Source of the DNA: Gammaproteobacteria bacterium
GTDB taxonomy: Bacteria; Pseudomonadota; Gammaproteobacteria; UBA1113
Direction: 5' to 3'
Assembly: GCA_019752835.1 (NCBI GenBank)
Contig: JAIELR010000041.1
Span: 1 to 11,035 of the forward strand
Length of the DNA: 11,035 nucleotides
Position numbers and translations under genes: made by a program. This document shows, piece after piece, positions 1 through 8,033 of this stretch. The stretch's first letter is position 1. Every line of letters begins with the position of its first letter. The notes below the pieces were generated by a model, which searched no databases, was not told where the DNA came from, and was given only the letters and a program-made list of their open reading frames with translations.

Positions 1-18
1 CGTGTGCTCTTCCGATCT
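1..18. other. Residual Illumina adapter at contig end
   Basis: The first 18 bases, CGTGTGCTCTTCCGATCT, are identical to the 3' end of the standard Illumina read-2 adapter, as I know it. They are not genomic. This shows the window starts at the raw end of a short-read contig, so anything inferred upstream of base 19 is unreliable. Genomic sequence most likely begins at base 19. Confidence 0.95.
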
Positions 19-78
19 GTACCTATCTCACCTGATGACGTCTCAAATACCAATGAAGCACCTTCTTTAATAATTTAG
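19..78 (+). CDS. Possible C-terminal tail of an upstream gene (partial)
   Basis: From the first genomic base there is an open frame of 19 codons, VPISPDDVSNTNEAPSLII, ending in TAG at 76-78, ten bases before the ATG of the next gene. The short gap would fit a co-transcribed upstream gene whose body lies off the contig. A second frame is also open to a TAA at 68-70, so the choice of frame is uncertain. Sixty bases are too few to prove coding, and no family can be recognised. The composition, polar and proline/aspartate-rich, resembles the C-terminal tail of the following protein. Confidence 0.3.
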   Translation, partial: VPISPDDVSNTNEAPSLII

Positions 79-88
79 CGAGATACTT

Positions 89-3000
89 ATGAGCATTCAA
101 ATCTGGCAAAAATATCATGGTGCATTACAAGAGGCATTAAATACATGGGGTAAACGACGTACAGGTTGGGGGAAGAGATATGCCAAACGGGTTAGCATAA
201 ACGATGCTCAAGAATTCTTAATTGATGGTGTATCACTTGAAACAGTTGAAAAACGGCAAGCCACTTATCAATCTATGCCATGGTGGAAAAAAGCAACCAA
301 TTGGTTTTCCTATCGGGATACCCGTTCACGTGCAGCTTTATTACCTTACACGCGTGCGCAACAGGCTTTTACTGCCCTTACAAAACAAACAGCAATTTTT
401 TATAATGATATCGTACTTTATGAACAGATGATTGATAATGCTCAAAAACAGGCGGAATATCAACGGTTATTTATTGAGAGTAGCATTTTACGTGAAAAAT
501 TGGATCGGCTTCGTAACGCTTTGACACCTTATCATCCCCCTGTTTCTTTACTGAGCTATGAGGATTACCATATCATGCAAAAGTCACTTTTTTCTTTTAA
601 TCATAATAATCAAATTGATATCCAACCTGATAATGCATCGGGGATATATCAGCAATATAATGAAATTACTGACACATTTGAAAATGAGTGCAATGAAATA
701 GAAAAAGGCCTTGAATTATTTGAAAAAATGGAAAAAATAAGCTCTCGAGCCATGTATGATGTACGTAAATGGCATTTGAATTTTCATTTAGTTAACTCAC
801 TGGATGATCTCTGTAAACAACGCACATTAAATTTGTCTTCGTCTTTTCTAGCGAAAGCGACCCAATCCGAAACTATGGTATTAAACAGGGCACTTATTTG
901 CTTGTCTAATCTTAATAGCAAAATGTTGCCCCCCTCCCAGCAAAAAATAGTTACAAAATTAAAGACATTAACTCAGATCAAAAATTATTTTCTTCAGCGG
1001 TTTTTACGTATTTCAAATCAAAAAGCACATAGAGCTTTAGCCAATGCTTATTATTTTATGCCTAATAGAAATCAGCTGGGTCCTCGCATTGATGATTTTA
1101 GCCTGGAAGGTACGCAAGCAAATTTAAAGCAATGTCAACGTATTATCTTAGATCAATCCACCACTTTCCGGCCAGATAGTGCGTTGATTAATATGAGTAA
1201 AAACGAAACAAATAATTTTCGTTTTTTAGGGAAAATCCAGCTGGCTGAAATGGAATATAAAAATGCTCTCTCAAAAATCACTACGGAATTTAACCAAAAA
1301 ATTAAACAACGTGTCCAGATTGAGCAACTGAAAAGAGATTATGTGGGATACCAAAATAAACTTTTCAAGGTAACGCTGGTTTCCAAGCTGCCAGTAAACA
1401 TCAATAGCCTGCCGCAGGAGCAGAAAGAAATATTAAATGAGGTTGACGCACGTTGTCAACAGCAAGCATTAATAAAACTGAAACAGTCTTTCAACGAGCG
1501 CTCTCAACAAGTTGAACAAGCATTAAAAATAAAAGAGGACCTCTTTTTAGAAAAATTGCAGCCAGCATTAGATCTTTATAAAGCTCAAATGGCCGACTGC
1601 ATCAATCAATTTAGCACGGCGATTAATCAACGTTTTGATCAAAAATTCATTGTTACGCTTTATGGGCATATTAAAAATATTATTTTGCATATTAAGCTGA
1701 GTTCATATTTACCATCAAATTATCAGGCAAAATTATTACCGCAAGAAAAAAACTGGCTGTTAAATGCAACAGAGAATGCTCAACAAGAAGCCCTGCTTGC
1801 TTTAACACAAGCCAGAGAGGAACGAGAGGATATCATTGAAAAACAGCGGGAGAAAACCCGTTCGTTTTATATGCATCCTTATGACTTTGCTTATGCCAAT
1901 TATCCAGTAGATAAAGGCTATTTAAATCTTTATCAGGAGGACAATAATACATTGTGGTTTGCGACGCCTGATACTGATAGCTCTATCGTACGGCGACAAA
2001 TTTTAGTGACAAACCCAGACGATCCTGATTCCCCTGATGGATTAACACAAGAACAATTTGACAATCTGAGTACCTATTTAAGGGAAGGATCCATTGAGCA
2101 GGAAGCTGGCCTGAAAAAAGATACCGTGATAGCTGTACATAGTTTGATAGCACGTGAAGGATATAACATGTTTTCAAACAATGATATTTTTTACATGTTA
2201 GCTTTTTTTTACACCCATGAATTTACTCATGTGTATGTTCCTCTTTACCGGCGTATTATTGAATGGCAATATGCCATAGCTTTGCAATGTCAAACTTACC
2301 TCCACTCGCTGCAAAGTTGGTTAATTCAAAATGAAGGATATGTAAACCTTCTAAGCATGCTTTCCAATAAAAAAAATCTTTCAGCCGCCGAAAATGAAGA
2401 GCACTGCCAACAATTAATCCATAATTTGGCAAGAGCATGGTATAAACACGATAAGCAAAACCCCGTGATAAGCACAGATGTATGGCAAGGCAGATACCGG
2501 TTTACTCAACTCGATATTGATCGCGAGGTGGTACTTAATCAGATTCAAATTGCCCCTATTAGCCCAACCAAATTGAGATATAGATTACTGACATATTATG
2601 GTGAGGTGATTCATCAAACCATTAATATTAGAGAAGACTTGTGGTCGGTGAATTGCCCGGCTAATATTTTAAACAACGTACAAACAAAACTGGATCAACT
2701 GTATGTGCCAAACTCGACGCAAGAATTTAATGTCACCGATATTCAACCGCTAGCGCCTTATATCCTACAGTTTCTTCGGGCTCGACATGAAATTATGGCC
2801 AATTTCCAGGAGGAACATCGCCGCTTTTTGTTAGAAACCAATACGGATAAAAGAGAAAACAAAGAGGCAAGAGAAAATACCAAAACTTTTAAAACCAGTG
2901 ATATGTTAAAAGCAGGATTGACTGAGTTTCGTTCTCTGTATCTGGATGTGGATGAAGAAGGTTCATCGCTGTATGCTCAGCATTGTTACAGTTATTTAAA

Positions 3001-3676
3001 GACTTTAGTAAACAAAAGGGGGCAAACTGAAGAAGAAGCGTTTCAGTCAGCGCCAAAATTGAATTTGTATGAAAATAACAATAATATTATTGAGTATTTA
3101 CCGTTACTTAAACCCATTGAAGGAAATGAGTTAGTATTGAAATACCAGGACAAAATTTCATTACAAGCACCTGCCCAAACTGAAAAAATGTTTGATTTTA
3201 TGCAAGCTCGAATGCTGGAAACACATATTGATAAAATCATCCTGACTGGCATCATGAGTGTGCTGCTTGATCTATCATTGAATAAAGCCTACGCCATGGT
3301 GTGCAATATAGGATCCTTGTGCCGAGCGCTTAAACCTTTATTTATGGATTCAAAAACGTCTGGTACTACCATGAAGAATATTAAGAGCGCGACTAAGAGT
3401 ATCCAGGAAACAAGCGTGATAGTAAAACAACAAAAACAAACCATTAGTAAGCTCAAAGCACAATTAGCTGCTATTCATAAAGAAAAAAATAAGCAAGAAA
3501 ATACAGATAGCCAAGCAAATTTGTCAAATACTCAACCTGTTTCGCCCACTGATGACAAAGGGTGGTCACCAGCCATGTTTAATCAAGCCGTGCCTAATGA
3601 AAAAAAGAAGGAAAAATCGTCCGATAAAAATTCGCAATCGACCCAACCTCGGAGCACTTGGCGAGATTATTTTTAA
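89..3676 (+). CDS. Large helical protein with HExxH motif, putative secreted effector
   Basis: I do not recognise the family of this 1195-residue protein. It has no signal peptide and is mostly charged, helical sequence. A Trp-rich patch (WWKKATNWF, from residue 65) lies near the start. Residues about 417-475 and 524-584 are an internal duplication, each with an LPQE motif (L441, L550). At residues 710-714 is HEFTH, an HExxH zinc-metalloprotease signature, on a hydrophobic helix after FYMLAFFYT. E725 or E749 could be the third ligand, but neither is certain. Residues 1047-1078 are moderately hydrophobic, 1094-1144 look coiled-coil, and the last 50 are a Lys/Ser/Gln-rich tail ending RDYF. The ATG at 89 has only a weak ribosome binding site (GAG at 80-82), but no other early start fits better. 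The gene converges on the ankyrin gene downstream. Size, setting and polar tail suggest a Dot/Icm-type effector; that role is inferred. Confidence 0.85.
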   Translation: MSIQIWQKYHGALQEALNTWGKRRTGWGKRYAKRVSINDAQEFLIDGVSLETVEKRQATYQSMPWWKKATNWFSYRDTRSRAALLPYTRAQQAFTALTKQTAIFYNDIVLYEQMIDNAQKQAEYQRLFIESSILREKLDRLRNALTPYHPPVSLLSYEDYHIMQKSLFSFNHNNQIDIQPDNASGIYQQYNEITDTFENECNEIEKGLELFEKMEKISSRAMYDVRKWHLNFHLVNSLDDLCKQRTLNLSSSFLAKATQSETMVLNRALICLSNLNSKMLPPSQQKIVTKLKTLTQIKNYFLQRFLRISNQKAHRALANAYYFMPNRNQLGPRIDDFSLEGTQANLKQCQRIILDQSTTFRPDSALINMSKNETNNFRFLGKIQLAEMEYKNALSKITTEFNQKIKQRVQIEQLKRDYVGYQNKLFKVTLVSKLPVNINSLPQEQKEILNEVDARCQQQALIKLKQSFNERSQQVEQALKIKEDLFLEKLQPALDLYKAQMADCINQFSTAINQRFDQKFIVTLYGHIKNIILHIKLSSYLPSNYQAKLLPQEKNWLLNATENAQQEALLALTQAREEREDIIEKQREKTRSFYMHPYDFAYANYPVDKGYLNLYQEDNNTLWFATPDTDSSIVRRQILVTNPDDPDSPDGLTQEQFDNLSTYLREGSIEQEAGLKKDTVIAVHSLIAREGYNMFSNNDIFYMLAFFYTHEFTHVYVPLYRRIIEWQYAIALQCQTYLHSLQSWLIQNEGYVNLLSMLSNKKNLSAAENEEHCQQLIHNLARAWYKHDKQNPVISTDVWQGRYRFTQLDIDREVVLNQIQIAPISPTKLRYRLLTYYGEVIHQTINIREDLWSVNCPANILNNVQTKLDQLYVPNSTQEFNVTDIQPLAPYILQFLRARHEIMANFQEEHRRFLLETNTDKRENKEARENTKTFKTSDMLKAGLTEFRSLYLDVDEEGSSLYAQHCYSYLKTLVNKRGQTEEEAFQSAPKLNLYENNNNIIEYLPLLKPIEGNELVLKYQDKISLQAPAQTEKMFDFMQARMLETHIDKIILTGIMSVLLDLSLNKAYAMVCNIGSLCRALKPLFMDSKTSGTTMKNIKSATKSIQETSVIVKQQKQTISKLKAQLAAIHKEKNKQENTDSQANLSNTQPVSPTDDKGWSPAMFNQAVPNEKKKEKSSDKNSQSTQPRSTWRDYF

Positions 3677-3678
3677 TA

Positions 3679-3695
3679 CAACTCGTTGCTAGTTT
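3679..3695 (+). repeat. 17-bp repeat, copy 1
   Basis: CAACTCGTTGCTAGTTT begins two bases after the stop codon of the preceding gene. It is identical to copy 2 in the same orientation, the match extending one base further left to 18 bp, and to copy 3 in reverse. It directly abuts a 14-bp fragment of the end of the downstream inverted-repeat element. Confidence 0.85.
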
Positions 3696-3709
3696 GGAAG
3701 TGTATTTTA
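3696..3709 (+). repeat. 14-bp fragment of the 25-bp inverted-repeat end
   Basis: GGAAGTGTATTTTA is identical to the first 14 bases of the 25-bp arm at 4206-4230 and in the same orientation. The sequence that follows does not match that element. It may be a broken or diverged element end. Confidence 0.6.
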
Positions 3710-3857
3710 TGGCTCTTTTACAAAGCTGTAGAAATCAGTTAAGCAAAAATTTCAGCTCCTTGAAAATCGAGGAAGAGTCACTGAAAAATAGTTTGGCTCT
3801 TCGCGCTTTTGCGTAGAAAGATAAATTTGAGTACAATACGTATGAGGTAAAGATAGA

Positions 3858-3874
3858 CAACTCGTTGCTAGTTT
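3858..3874 (+). repeat. 17-bp repeat, copy 2
   Basis: This is an identical direct copy of the repeat at 3679-3695 (CAACTCGTTGCTAGTTT). With the inverted copy at 4120-4136 it bounds a 279-bp segment that could be a miniature element with 17-bp terminal inverted repeats. Confidence 0.85.
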
Positions 3875-4119
3875 TAGTTTTCCACCAAAATAGAAATAAT
3901 TGATTATATAACAGCGAGTTGAGCTGTTCGCAGAGGGCTGCGTTACTAGAGGCAGTAAGATAAATTCATTAAACTGCTTTAGCCTTGATAAGGTTGGAGC
4001 GTTATTAAAATGCGGGTTTTTCAATGATTTTGCTAGTTTTACTCTCAAAATAATTCTCTTCATAGCAAACCAAAGGAAATATTCTATGTGATTGATTTAA
4101 TAACACTTATTATTTTGTG

Positions 4120-4136
4120 AAACTAGCAACGAGTTG
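4120..4136 (-). repeat. 17-bp repeat, copy 3 (inverted)
   Basis: AAACTAGCAACGAGTTG is the exact reverse complement of copies 1 and 2. Three perfect copies of a 17-mer within 460 bases, one of them inverted, cannot be chance. Confidence 0.85.
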
Positions 4137-4205
4137 AAGCACTGAATCCAAAAGCTATTCAGGCGAGTGTAGAAATATTTTTACAGATAAATGCTGTGTA
4201 TGCTA

Positions 4206-4376
4206 GGAAGTGTATTTTAATTTGTGTAATTAAGCAGCTTTTTGGCAGATAGCCTCGTTGTTAAGTGACTCGATTATTACTTTGAGTTGGTGAGCCATAG
4301 CTCTTTCTCGATATAAACAGCTAATCCATTTTCAGTATACACCAAACATTGATTACACAAATTAAAATACACTTCC
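4206..4376. mobile_element. 171-bp element with perfect 25-bp terminal inverted repeats
   Basis: The left arm (4206-4230, starting GGAAGTGTATTTTA and ending TGTGTAAT) is the exact reverse complement of the right arm (4352-4376). The 121-base interior has two tiny minus-strand frames. One of about 23 codons ends at 4277 and includes TENGLAVYIEKELW; the other, 22 codons, runs from 4298 to a TAA at 4230-4232 that touches the left arm. Neither can be assigned. The form fits a miniature inverted-repeat element or an insertion sequence with its centre deleted. The TGTGTAA-type end is reminiscent of IS256-like (Mutator) elements, but that is only an impression. No clean target duplication is seen. 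If transcribed from either neighbour, the arms could also fold into a long hairpin between the convergent genes. Confidence 0.6.
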
Positions 4377-4523
4377 CTGTGCATAGAACCCCAATATGTC
4401 GACCGACCCATTATTCAGCAAAAACAACTTTTATGAGGCGCTTACATTTTGACATCAAGCCGCTGCAGGGGGTTATAGAAACAACGCCTAAAAATTACAC
4501 TCCCTGCGCGGGGTTGCTGAAAC

Positions 4524-7500
4524 TTAAGAAAGAGAAAGAAATGACTCATATGATTTGCGGGATTCAAGTACATCAATAGATTCGACCCCCTCTTTTAATA
4601 ACCACCGACCCGCAGCCGATACAATCCAGGGACCCGAATTACTGTTTTCCTGCGTCTCCTCCGGAGATATTAATGTGAGTCGTGCGTACGGAAAAATCGC
4701 CTTTAATCCCGTATCCATCCATTCAATATATAATGCGCAAGGTTCGAAATAATAAAAGCTAAACGGGCTACCAAATTCGTTTTGCGCAACATTTTTTTCA
4801 ATTAATAGCATACACCAACGCATTGATGAGCGCGTTTCCAAACAAATAGGTATGAAAATTTGAGTGGCATGGGGATTTCGGGCAGAAATTGAACGAGTAG
4901 AGTGAATGAATAATTCTTCTTGCGCTTTTAAGGATAATCGAGTATCAATCACGATTATTTCGCATGAAGGGGCTGGCTCGAGTGCCTCTATTTTTCGTTT
5001 AAAGAGAGTTTCTACCTCTTTTATCGTATAACCTGAAAGAGTACGATTCATAAAAATTGATAAGGCATGATGCGCCTTATAACGCGCCGCTGTTTTCAAG
5101 GGGGTTTCACCGCAAGAATTTTTTAGTTGAGGGGTTGCACCGGCATTAAGTAATGCCTCAACTGCCATGGTATTGTCATGTTTAGCGGCAATATGCAGCA
5201 AAGTTTGCTCCTTACTGCCAAATTTTTGGTTAAGCTCATCAATATTCGCTTTATTTTTTTCATTTTGAAGATTGAAGAAAAGAAGACTGACGAAAAATTG
5301 AGGGGAATGCATTCGGTATTGAAAAATAAGACTATCCACGCCGTACTTGCGCGCTAGGTAAACCGGATAACTGGCACAAGATGCATCAGAACTTTGCAAC
5401 GTATTCTTTAACAACTCAATAATGGGAATATAGCGATTAATATATTGGGGGAAATTCAATGCAAATTTTTCTTTTTTTCCCACCAGATATTCATAGAACA
5501 ATCGCTCTGGCTCCCCAGGACAATTAAAGTTGCAATTGGCACCCGCTTTGATCAATAATTTTAAGATATCACCTCGATCACGTGCTAGCCAAGCCAAAGG
5601 TGCGCCTTCCGCATAAACATTCGGATCAGCGCCGTGAGAGAGGAGAATTCTTACTACTTGTTGGTGACCATGTTTAACAGCCGCATGCAACGGAGAGGCA
5701 TATGCATCATCACCCGTGTTGATTTCGGCGCCTTGTTCAAGTAAAAAAATGAGCATTTTGTCTCGCCCCAGTTTTGCGCTGTAAACCAAGGGCCGACTAG
5801 AAGACTTATCAATAACCCTTGTATCTACTTTACTGAGATAATGGATTCCAATCGATGCACCTTTTTTATTAGGGTTAACGTCTATTTGAATATTAGCTTC
5901 CTTGGCGCATTCAAAAAAAGATTGTATAAAATCCACTTTTTTATGTCCCGCACAAACATTAACAGGAAGATTGATAATTTCACCTCGTCTACAATTTGGA
6001 TCACATCCATATGAGATTAAACGTTGGATTAACTCAATCCCTTTAGCCTGGCAAAGATGATAAAAGATATGGTTAATAAGGGTATCTGTGCTCTTTGCTC
6101 CCTTGATTTGATCGTTAAACGTGCAGTTATATTTTTCTTCAAGCAATATGACATTGCCTAAATTATTTCCTATATAAGCGTAATAAAGTAGAGGGCGGTA
6201 AGCGCTTTTATCCCTTAGTTTATCCAAAGTGGCCTTATATCGGTTAAAAAATAATGTGAAGGCTAACTTATTTTGGTTAAGAAATACAATAAATCTTTTG
6301 GTGTCTAAAACAGCTGCTGCAATGTAAAATGCGCGTTCCATATCAGAAGCCGCAATTTCACTCAGTTGTTGCTCTAGCCCTGGAAGCTTTCGTATGGCTT
6401 TTGAATGCCCTGTTTCTACTAATCGTAAGAGATTAGGATCTTTCGCCTTAGGATTCAACCCAATGCCTTTTATGTATAATAACTTTATTGCAGCATGATT
6501 TTCATTCATCAGTGCATAACCTAAAGGGCTCTTTGCATTCTCTTCAATTTGTTTATATTCTTCAATAATAAAAGACTTATCACTATCATCTTTAATATAA
6601 ACATACGGGTTTGCTGGTTTTTTTATCATCTCGGGATCCATTGCCTCCAAAAGCCTTCTAATAATAAAAGTGGCAATATCAGGTAATATCCCTTTTTTTT
6701 CTGTTAATTCAATACAGGCAATATGTAAGGGAAGACGTCCATTTTTATCTACAATATTTGGGTTAGCTGCCCGACCATAGGTATCTTTATCCAATAAAAT
6801 CCTCACACATTCCACATCTGCATTTTTAACGGCATGATGAAGTGCTGTCCATTCATCACGATCCAGAAGATCAAGAAAGTCAAGATTTCTAGAGCGAGCA
6901 CATGAAATAAGTGCTTCTAATATCTCAGGGCGGGAAGGACGGTGGGTTACCGTTGAAATAATAATATTTTCATTATTATTATCAATATCGATTGTTTTGA
7001 ATAGAGTGTCCAAATCGTTGAGTAGACCTAGATTTTTTTCCAGCTCATCAATATCTGGATGCTCACTTTCCATCAAGTTTTTTATTTCCTCGATGATAAT
7101 CATCGTATTTTCCTGAGGCTGCTCTTGTTTATTAGACTTTAAAAGCTCTTTTTCTTGTTTTTGATTATGTTTTCGGTTCGTTTCTATTTTATTTTCTTCT
7201 TCTATAAGGCATTTTAACTCTGTTTTTTCGACAATAAGCTGTTTCTCAATTTGATCCATTTGTTCAATAATAAAACGCTTTCGTTCAAATTTTTCCTGCA
7301 TTTTTTGAAATTTAAGGTCATCTTCACGCTGCTCATTCTCAATTTCCTTAAAAAGAAGTTCTATTGCTGTCAAAGAAGAAGATTTCTCCTCATTAAATTT
7401 AATTATCTTCTCAGACTCTTCTATTTCTGCCTTTTTTTCTTCGAAATCGTCCTCGTCTAAATCAGGTGATTTGAGTTCTTGAGTCAACTTTCCAATTTTA

Positions 7501-7904
7501 GTATATTGAATTTCGGTATATCTTGTTAAACCTCTTTTGGCCATTTCTAATGCCGTTTCTTTTTTTAGCTCAATCTCTACGCGACCTTTTAATAAAATGC
7601 CCTGCTCTGCAAGAAGAACTTTTGTTTCTTTGTCTAATTCATCGTATTTGTTTTTTGTTAACGCTATTTTTTCTTGAAGAATAACTCTTTCCGCCTCTCT
7701 CTCTTGCTGATCGAAATTTAAGTCCTTTAATTCATTTTCCAACTTAGAGTTTTTATCTTCTAATGCACGAATTGTTCTTTGTTTTTCTCTAATTTTTTTT
7801 CTAATTTCTCTAAGCTTTAAATCATATTCTTTTGCTTGCTGCTCAAAGTATTCAATTAACTCTTCAACGGTCTGTTGTTCATTGATATCGATTAGGTTAT
7901 CCAT
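4524..7904 (-). CDS. Coiled-coil/ankyrin protein with CE-protease-like C-terminus, putative effector
   Basis: The protein has 1126 residues. Residues about 8-262 are a highly charged Glu/Lys-rich coiled coil. Clear ankyrin repeats are at about 349-373 (EWTALHHAV), 386-397 (GRLPLHIAC), 704-729, 737-762 (SPLHAAVKHGH, then SHGADPN), 767-793 and 899-936 (TLLHIAAKH, then GETPL); more diverged repeats fill 440-700. Residues about 985-1100 resemble the CE-clan protease core (Ulp1/YopJ): FIPI before RW (1029-1030), FYYFEP (E1054), and Q1085 before SGPW (S1090). Family members normally have His before the Trp and Cys before the Gly; here Arg and Ser occupy those places, so it may be inactive. The tail SYESFLSLS is Glu/Ser-rich, like many Dot/Icm substrates. 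The ATG has a strong ribosome binding site and a promoter in the 129-base gap, so it is probably transcribed alone. The likely job, inferred, is binding a host protein inside the host cell. Confidence 0.88.
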   Translation of the reverse strand: MDNLIDINEQQTVEELIEYFEQQAKEYDLKLREIRKKIREKQRTIRALEDKNSKLENELKDLNFDQQEREAERVILQEKIALTKNKYDELDKETKVLLAEQGILLKGRVEIELKKETALEMAKRGLTRYTEIQYTKIGKLTQELKSPDLDEDDFEEKKAEIEESEKIIKFNEEKSSSLTAIELLFKEIENEQREDDLKFQKMQEKFERKRFIIEQMDQIEKQLIVEKTELKCLIEEENKIETNRKHNQKQEKELLKSNKQEQPQENTMIIIEEIKNLMESEHPDIDELEKNLGLLNDLDTLFKTIDIDNNNENIIISTVTHRPSRPEILEALISCARSRNLDFLDLLDRDEWTALHHAVKNADVECVRILLDKDTYGRAANPNIVDKNGRLPLHIACIELTEKKGILPDIATFIIRRLLEAMDPEMIKKPANPYVYIKDDSDKSFIIEEYKQIEENAKSPLGYALMNENHAAIKLLYIKGIGLNPKAKDPNLLRLVETGHSKAIRKLPGLEQQLSEIAASDMERAFYIAAAVLDTKRFIVFLNQNKLAFTLFFNRYKATLDKLRDKSAYRPLLYYAYIGNNLGNVILLEEKYNCTFNDQIKGAKSTDTLINHIFYHLCQAKGIELIQRLISYGCDPNCRRGEIINLPVNVCAGHKKVDFIQSFFECAKEANIQIDVNPNKKGASIGIHYLSKVDTRVIDKSSSRPLVYSAKLGRDKMLIFLLEQGAEINTGDDAYASPLHAAVKHGHQQVVRILLSHGADPNVYAEGAPLAWLARDRGDILKLLIKAGANCNFNCPGEPERLFYEYLVGKKEKFALNFPQYINRYIPIIELLKNTLQSSDASCASYPVYLARKYGVDSLIFQYRMHSPQFFVSLLFFNLQNEKNKANIDELNQKFGSKEQTLLHIAAKHDNTMAVEALLNAGATPQLKNSCGETPLKTAARYKAHHALSIFMNRTLSGYTIKEVETLFKRKIEALEPAPSCEIIVIDTRLSLKAQEELFIHSTRSISARNPHATQIFIPICLETRSSMRWCMLLIEKNVAQNEFGSPFSFYYFEPCALYIEWMDTGLKAIFPYARLTLISPEETQENSNSGPWIVSAAGRWLLKEGVESIDVLESRKSYESFLSLS

Positions 7905-7910
7905 TGTTCA

Positions 7911-7917
7911 CTTCCTT
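7911..7917 (-). promoter_or_regulatory. Ribosome binding site of the coiled-coil/ankyrin gene
   Basis: On the minus strand AAGGAAG stands six bases before the ATG at 7904. The spacing and match to the anti-Shine-Dalgarno sequence are good and fix the start of the gene. Confidence 0.8.
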
Positions 7918-7958
7918 ATTAACCATTAAATGTACAAATTTTGCAAGCAACTAAAAAA

Positions 7959-7987
7959 ATTCTAACATGGTTTGTGCATGAGAACAA
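7959..7987 (-). promoter_or_regulatory. Sigma-70-type promoter of the coiled-coil/ankyrin gene
   Basis: On the minus strand a -35 box TTGTTC (7982-7987) is followed after exactly 17 bases by a -10 box TAGAAT (7959-7964). Each box is a fair match to TTGACA and TATAAT. The transcript would start near 7952 and have a leader of about 48 bases. It lies in the short gap after the upstream gene, which suggests separate transcription. I saw no convincing PmrA- or CpxR-type operator around it. Confidence 0.55.
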
Positions 7988-8033
7988 ACTTGTTTTTTAA
8001 TTATCTATGAAAGATGTATTAATAATATGTCCA

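Larger units (their letters stand above)
3858..4136. mobile_element. Possible 279-bp miniature element with 17-bp inverted ends
   Basis: The segment starts with CAACTCGTTGCTAGTTT and ends with its exact reverse complement. It is AT-rich and encodes nothing recognisable, as expected for a non-autonomous miniature transposable element. No clear target-site duplication flanks it. The extra direct copy at 3679 means the ends could instead be a dispersed repeat unit inserted several times. The boundaries are therefore a hypothesis. Confidence 0.35.
3677..4523. other. Repeat-rich intergenic region between convergent genes
   Basis: These 847 bases separate two convergent genes and hold no convincing gene. 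They contain three copies of a 17-bp repeat, a 171-bp segment with perfect 25-bp inverted ends, and a 14-bp fragment of that same end. The open frames here are short or run through the repeats, and none has a credible ribosome binding site and a recognisable product. A small hairpin at 3929-3942 (CGCAG, loop AGGG, CTGCG) has no T-run after it. The last 147 bases (4377-4523) show nothing I can name. The region looks like a site that has collected small mobile-element remains. Confidence 0.7.

Noticed and set aside
3929..3942. Intrinsic terminator hairpin
   Set aside because: The CGCAG/CTGCG stem is perfect, but only five pairs long and without a T-run on either strand. No better rho-independent terminator was found for any gene here.
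3752..4063. Minus-strand open frame of 103 codons in the intergenic region
   Set aside because: It runs through the 17-bp repeat copy 2, which it translates as KLATSC, has no recognisable domain and no clear ribosome binding site. It is best seen as a chance frame in repeat DNA.
4194..4384. Target-site duplication around the 171-bp element
   Set aside because: CTGTGTAT at 4194 and CTGTGCAT at 4377 are similar, but they differ by one base and the left one is four bases away from the arm, so they do not fit a normal duplication.
4349..4579. Plus-strand open frame of 76 codons
   Set aside because: It starts inside the right arm of the inverted-repeat element and overlaps the 3' end of the minus-strand ankyrin gene. 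No family similarity was seen.
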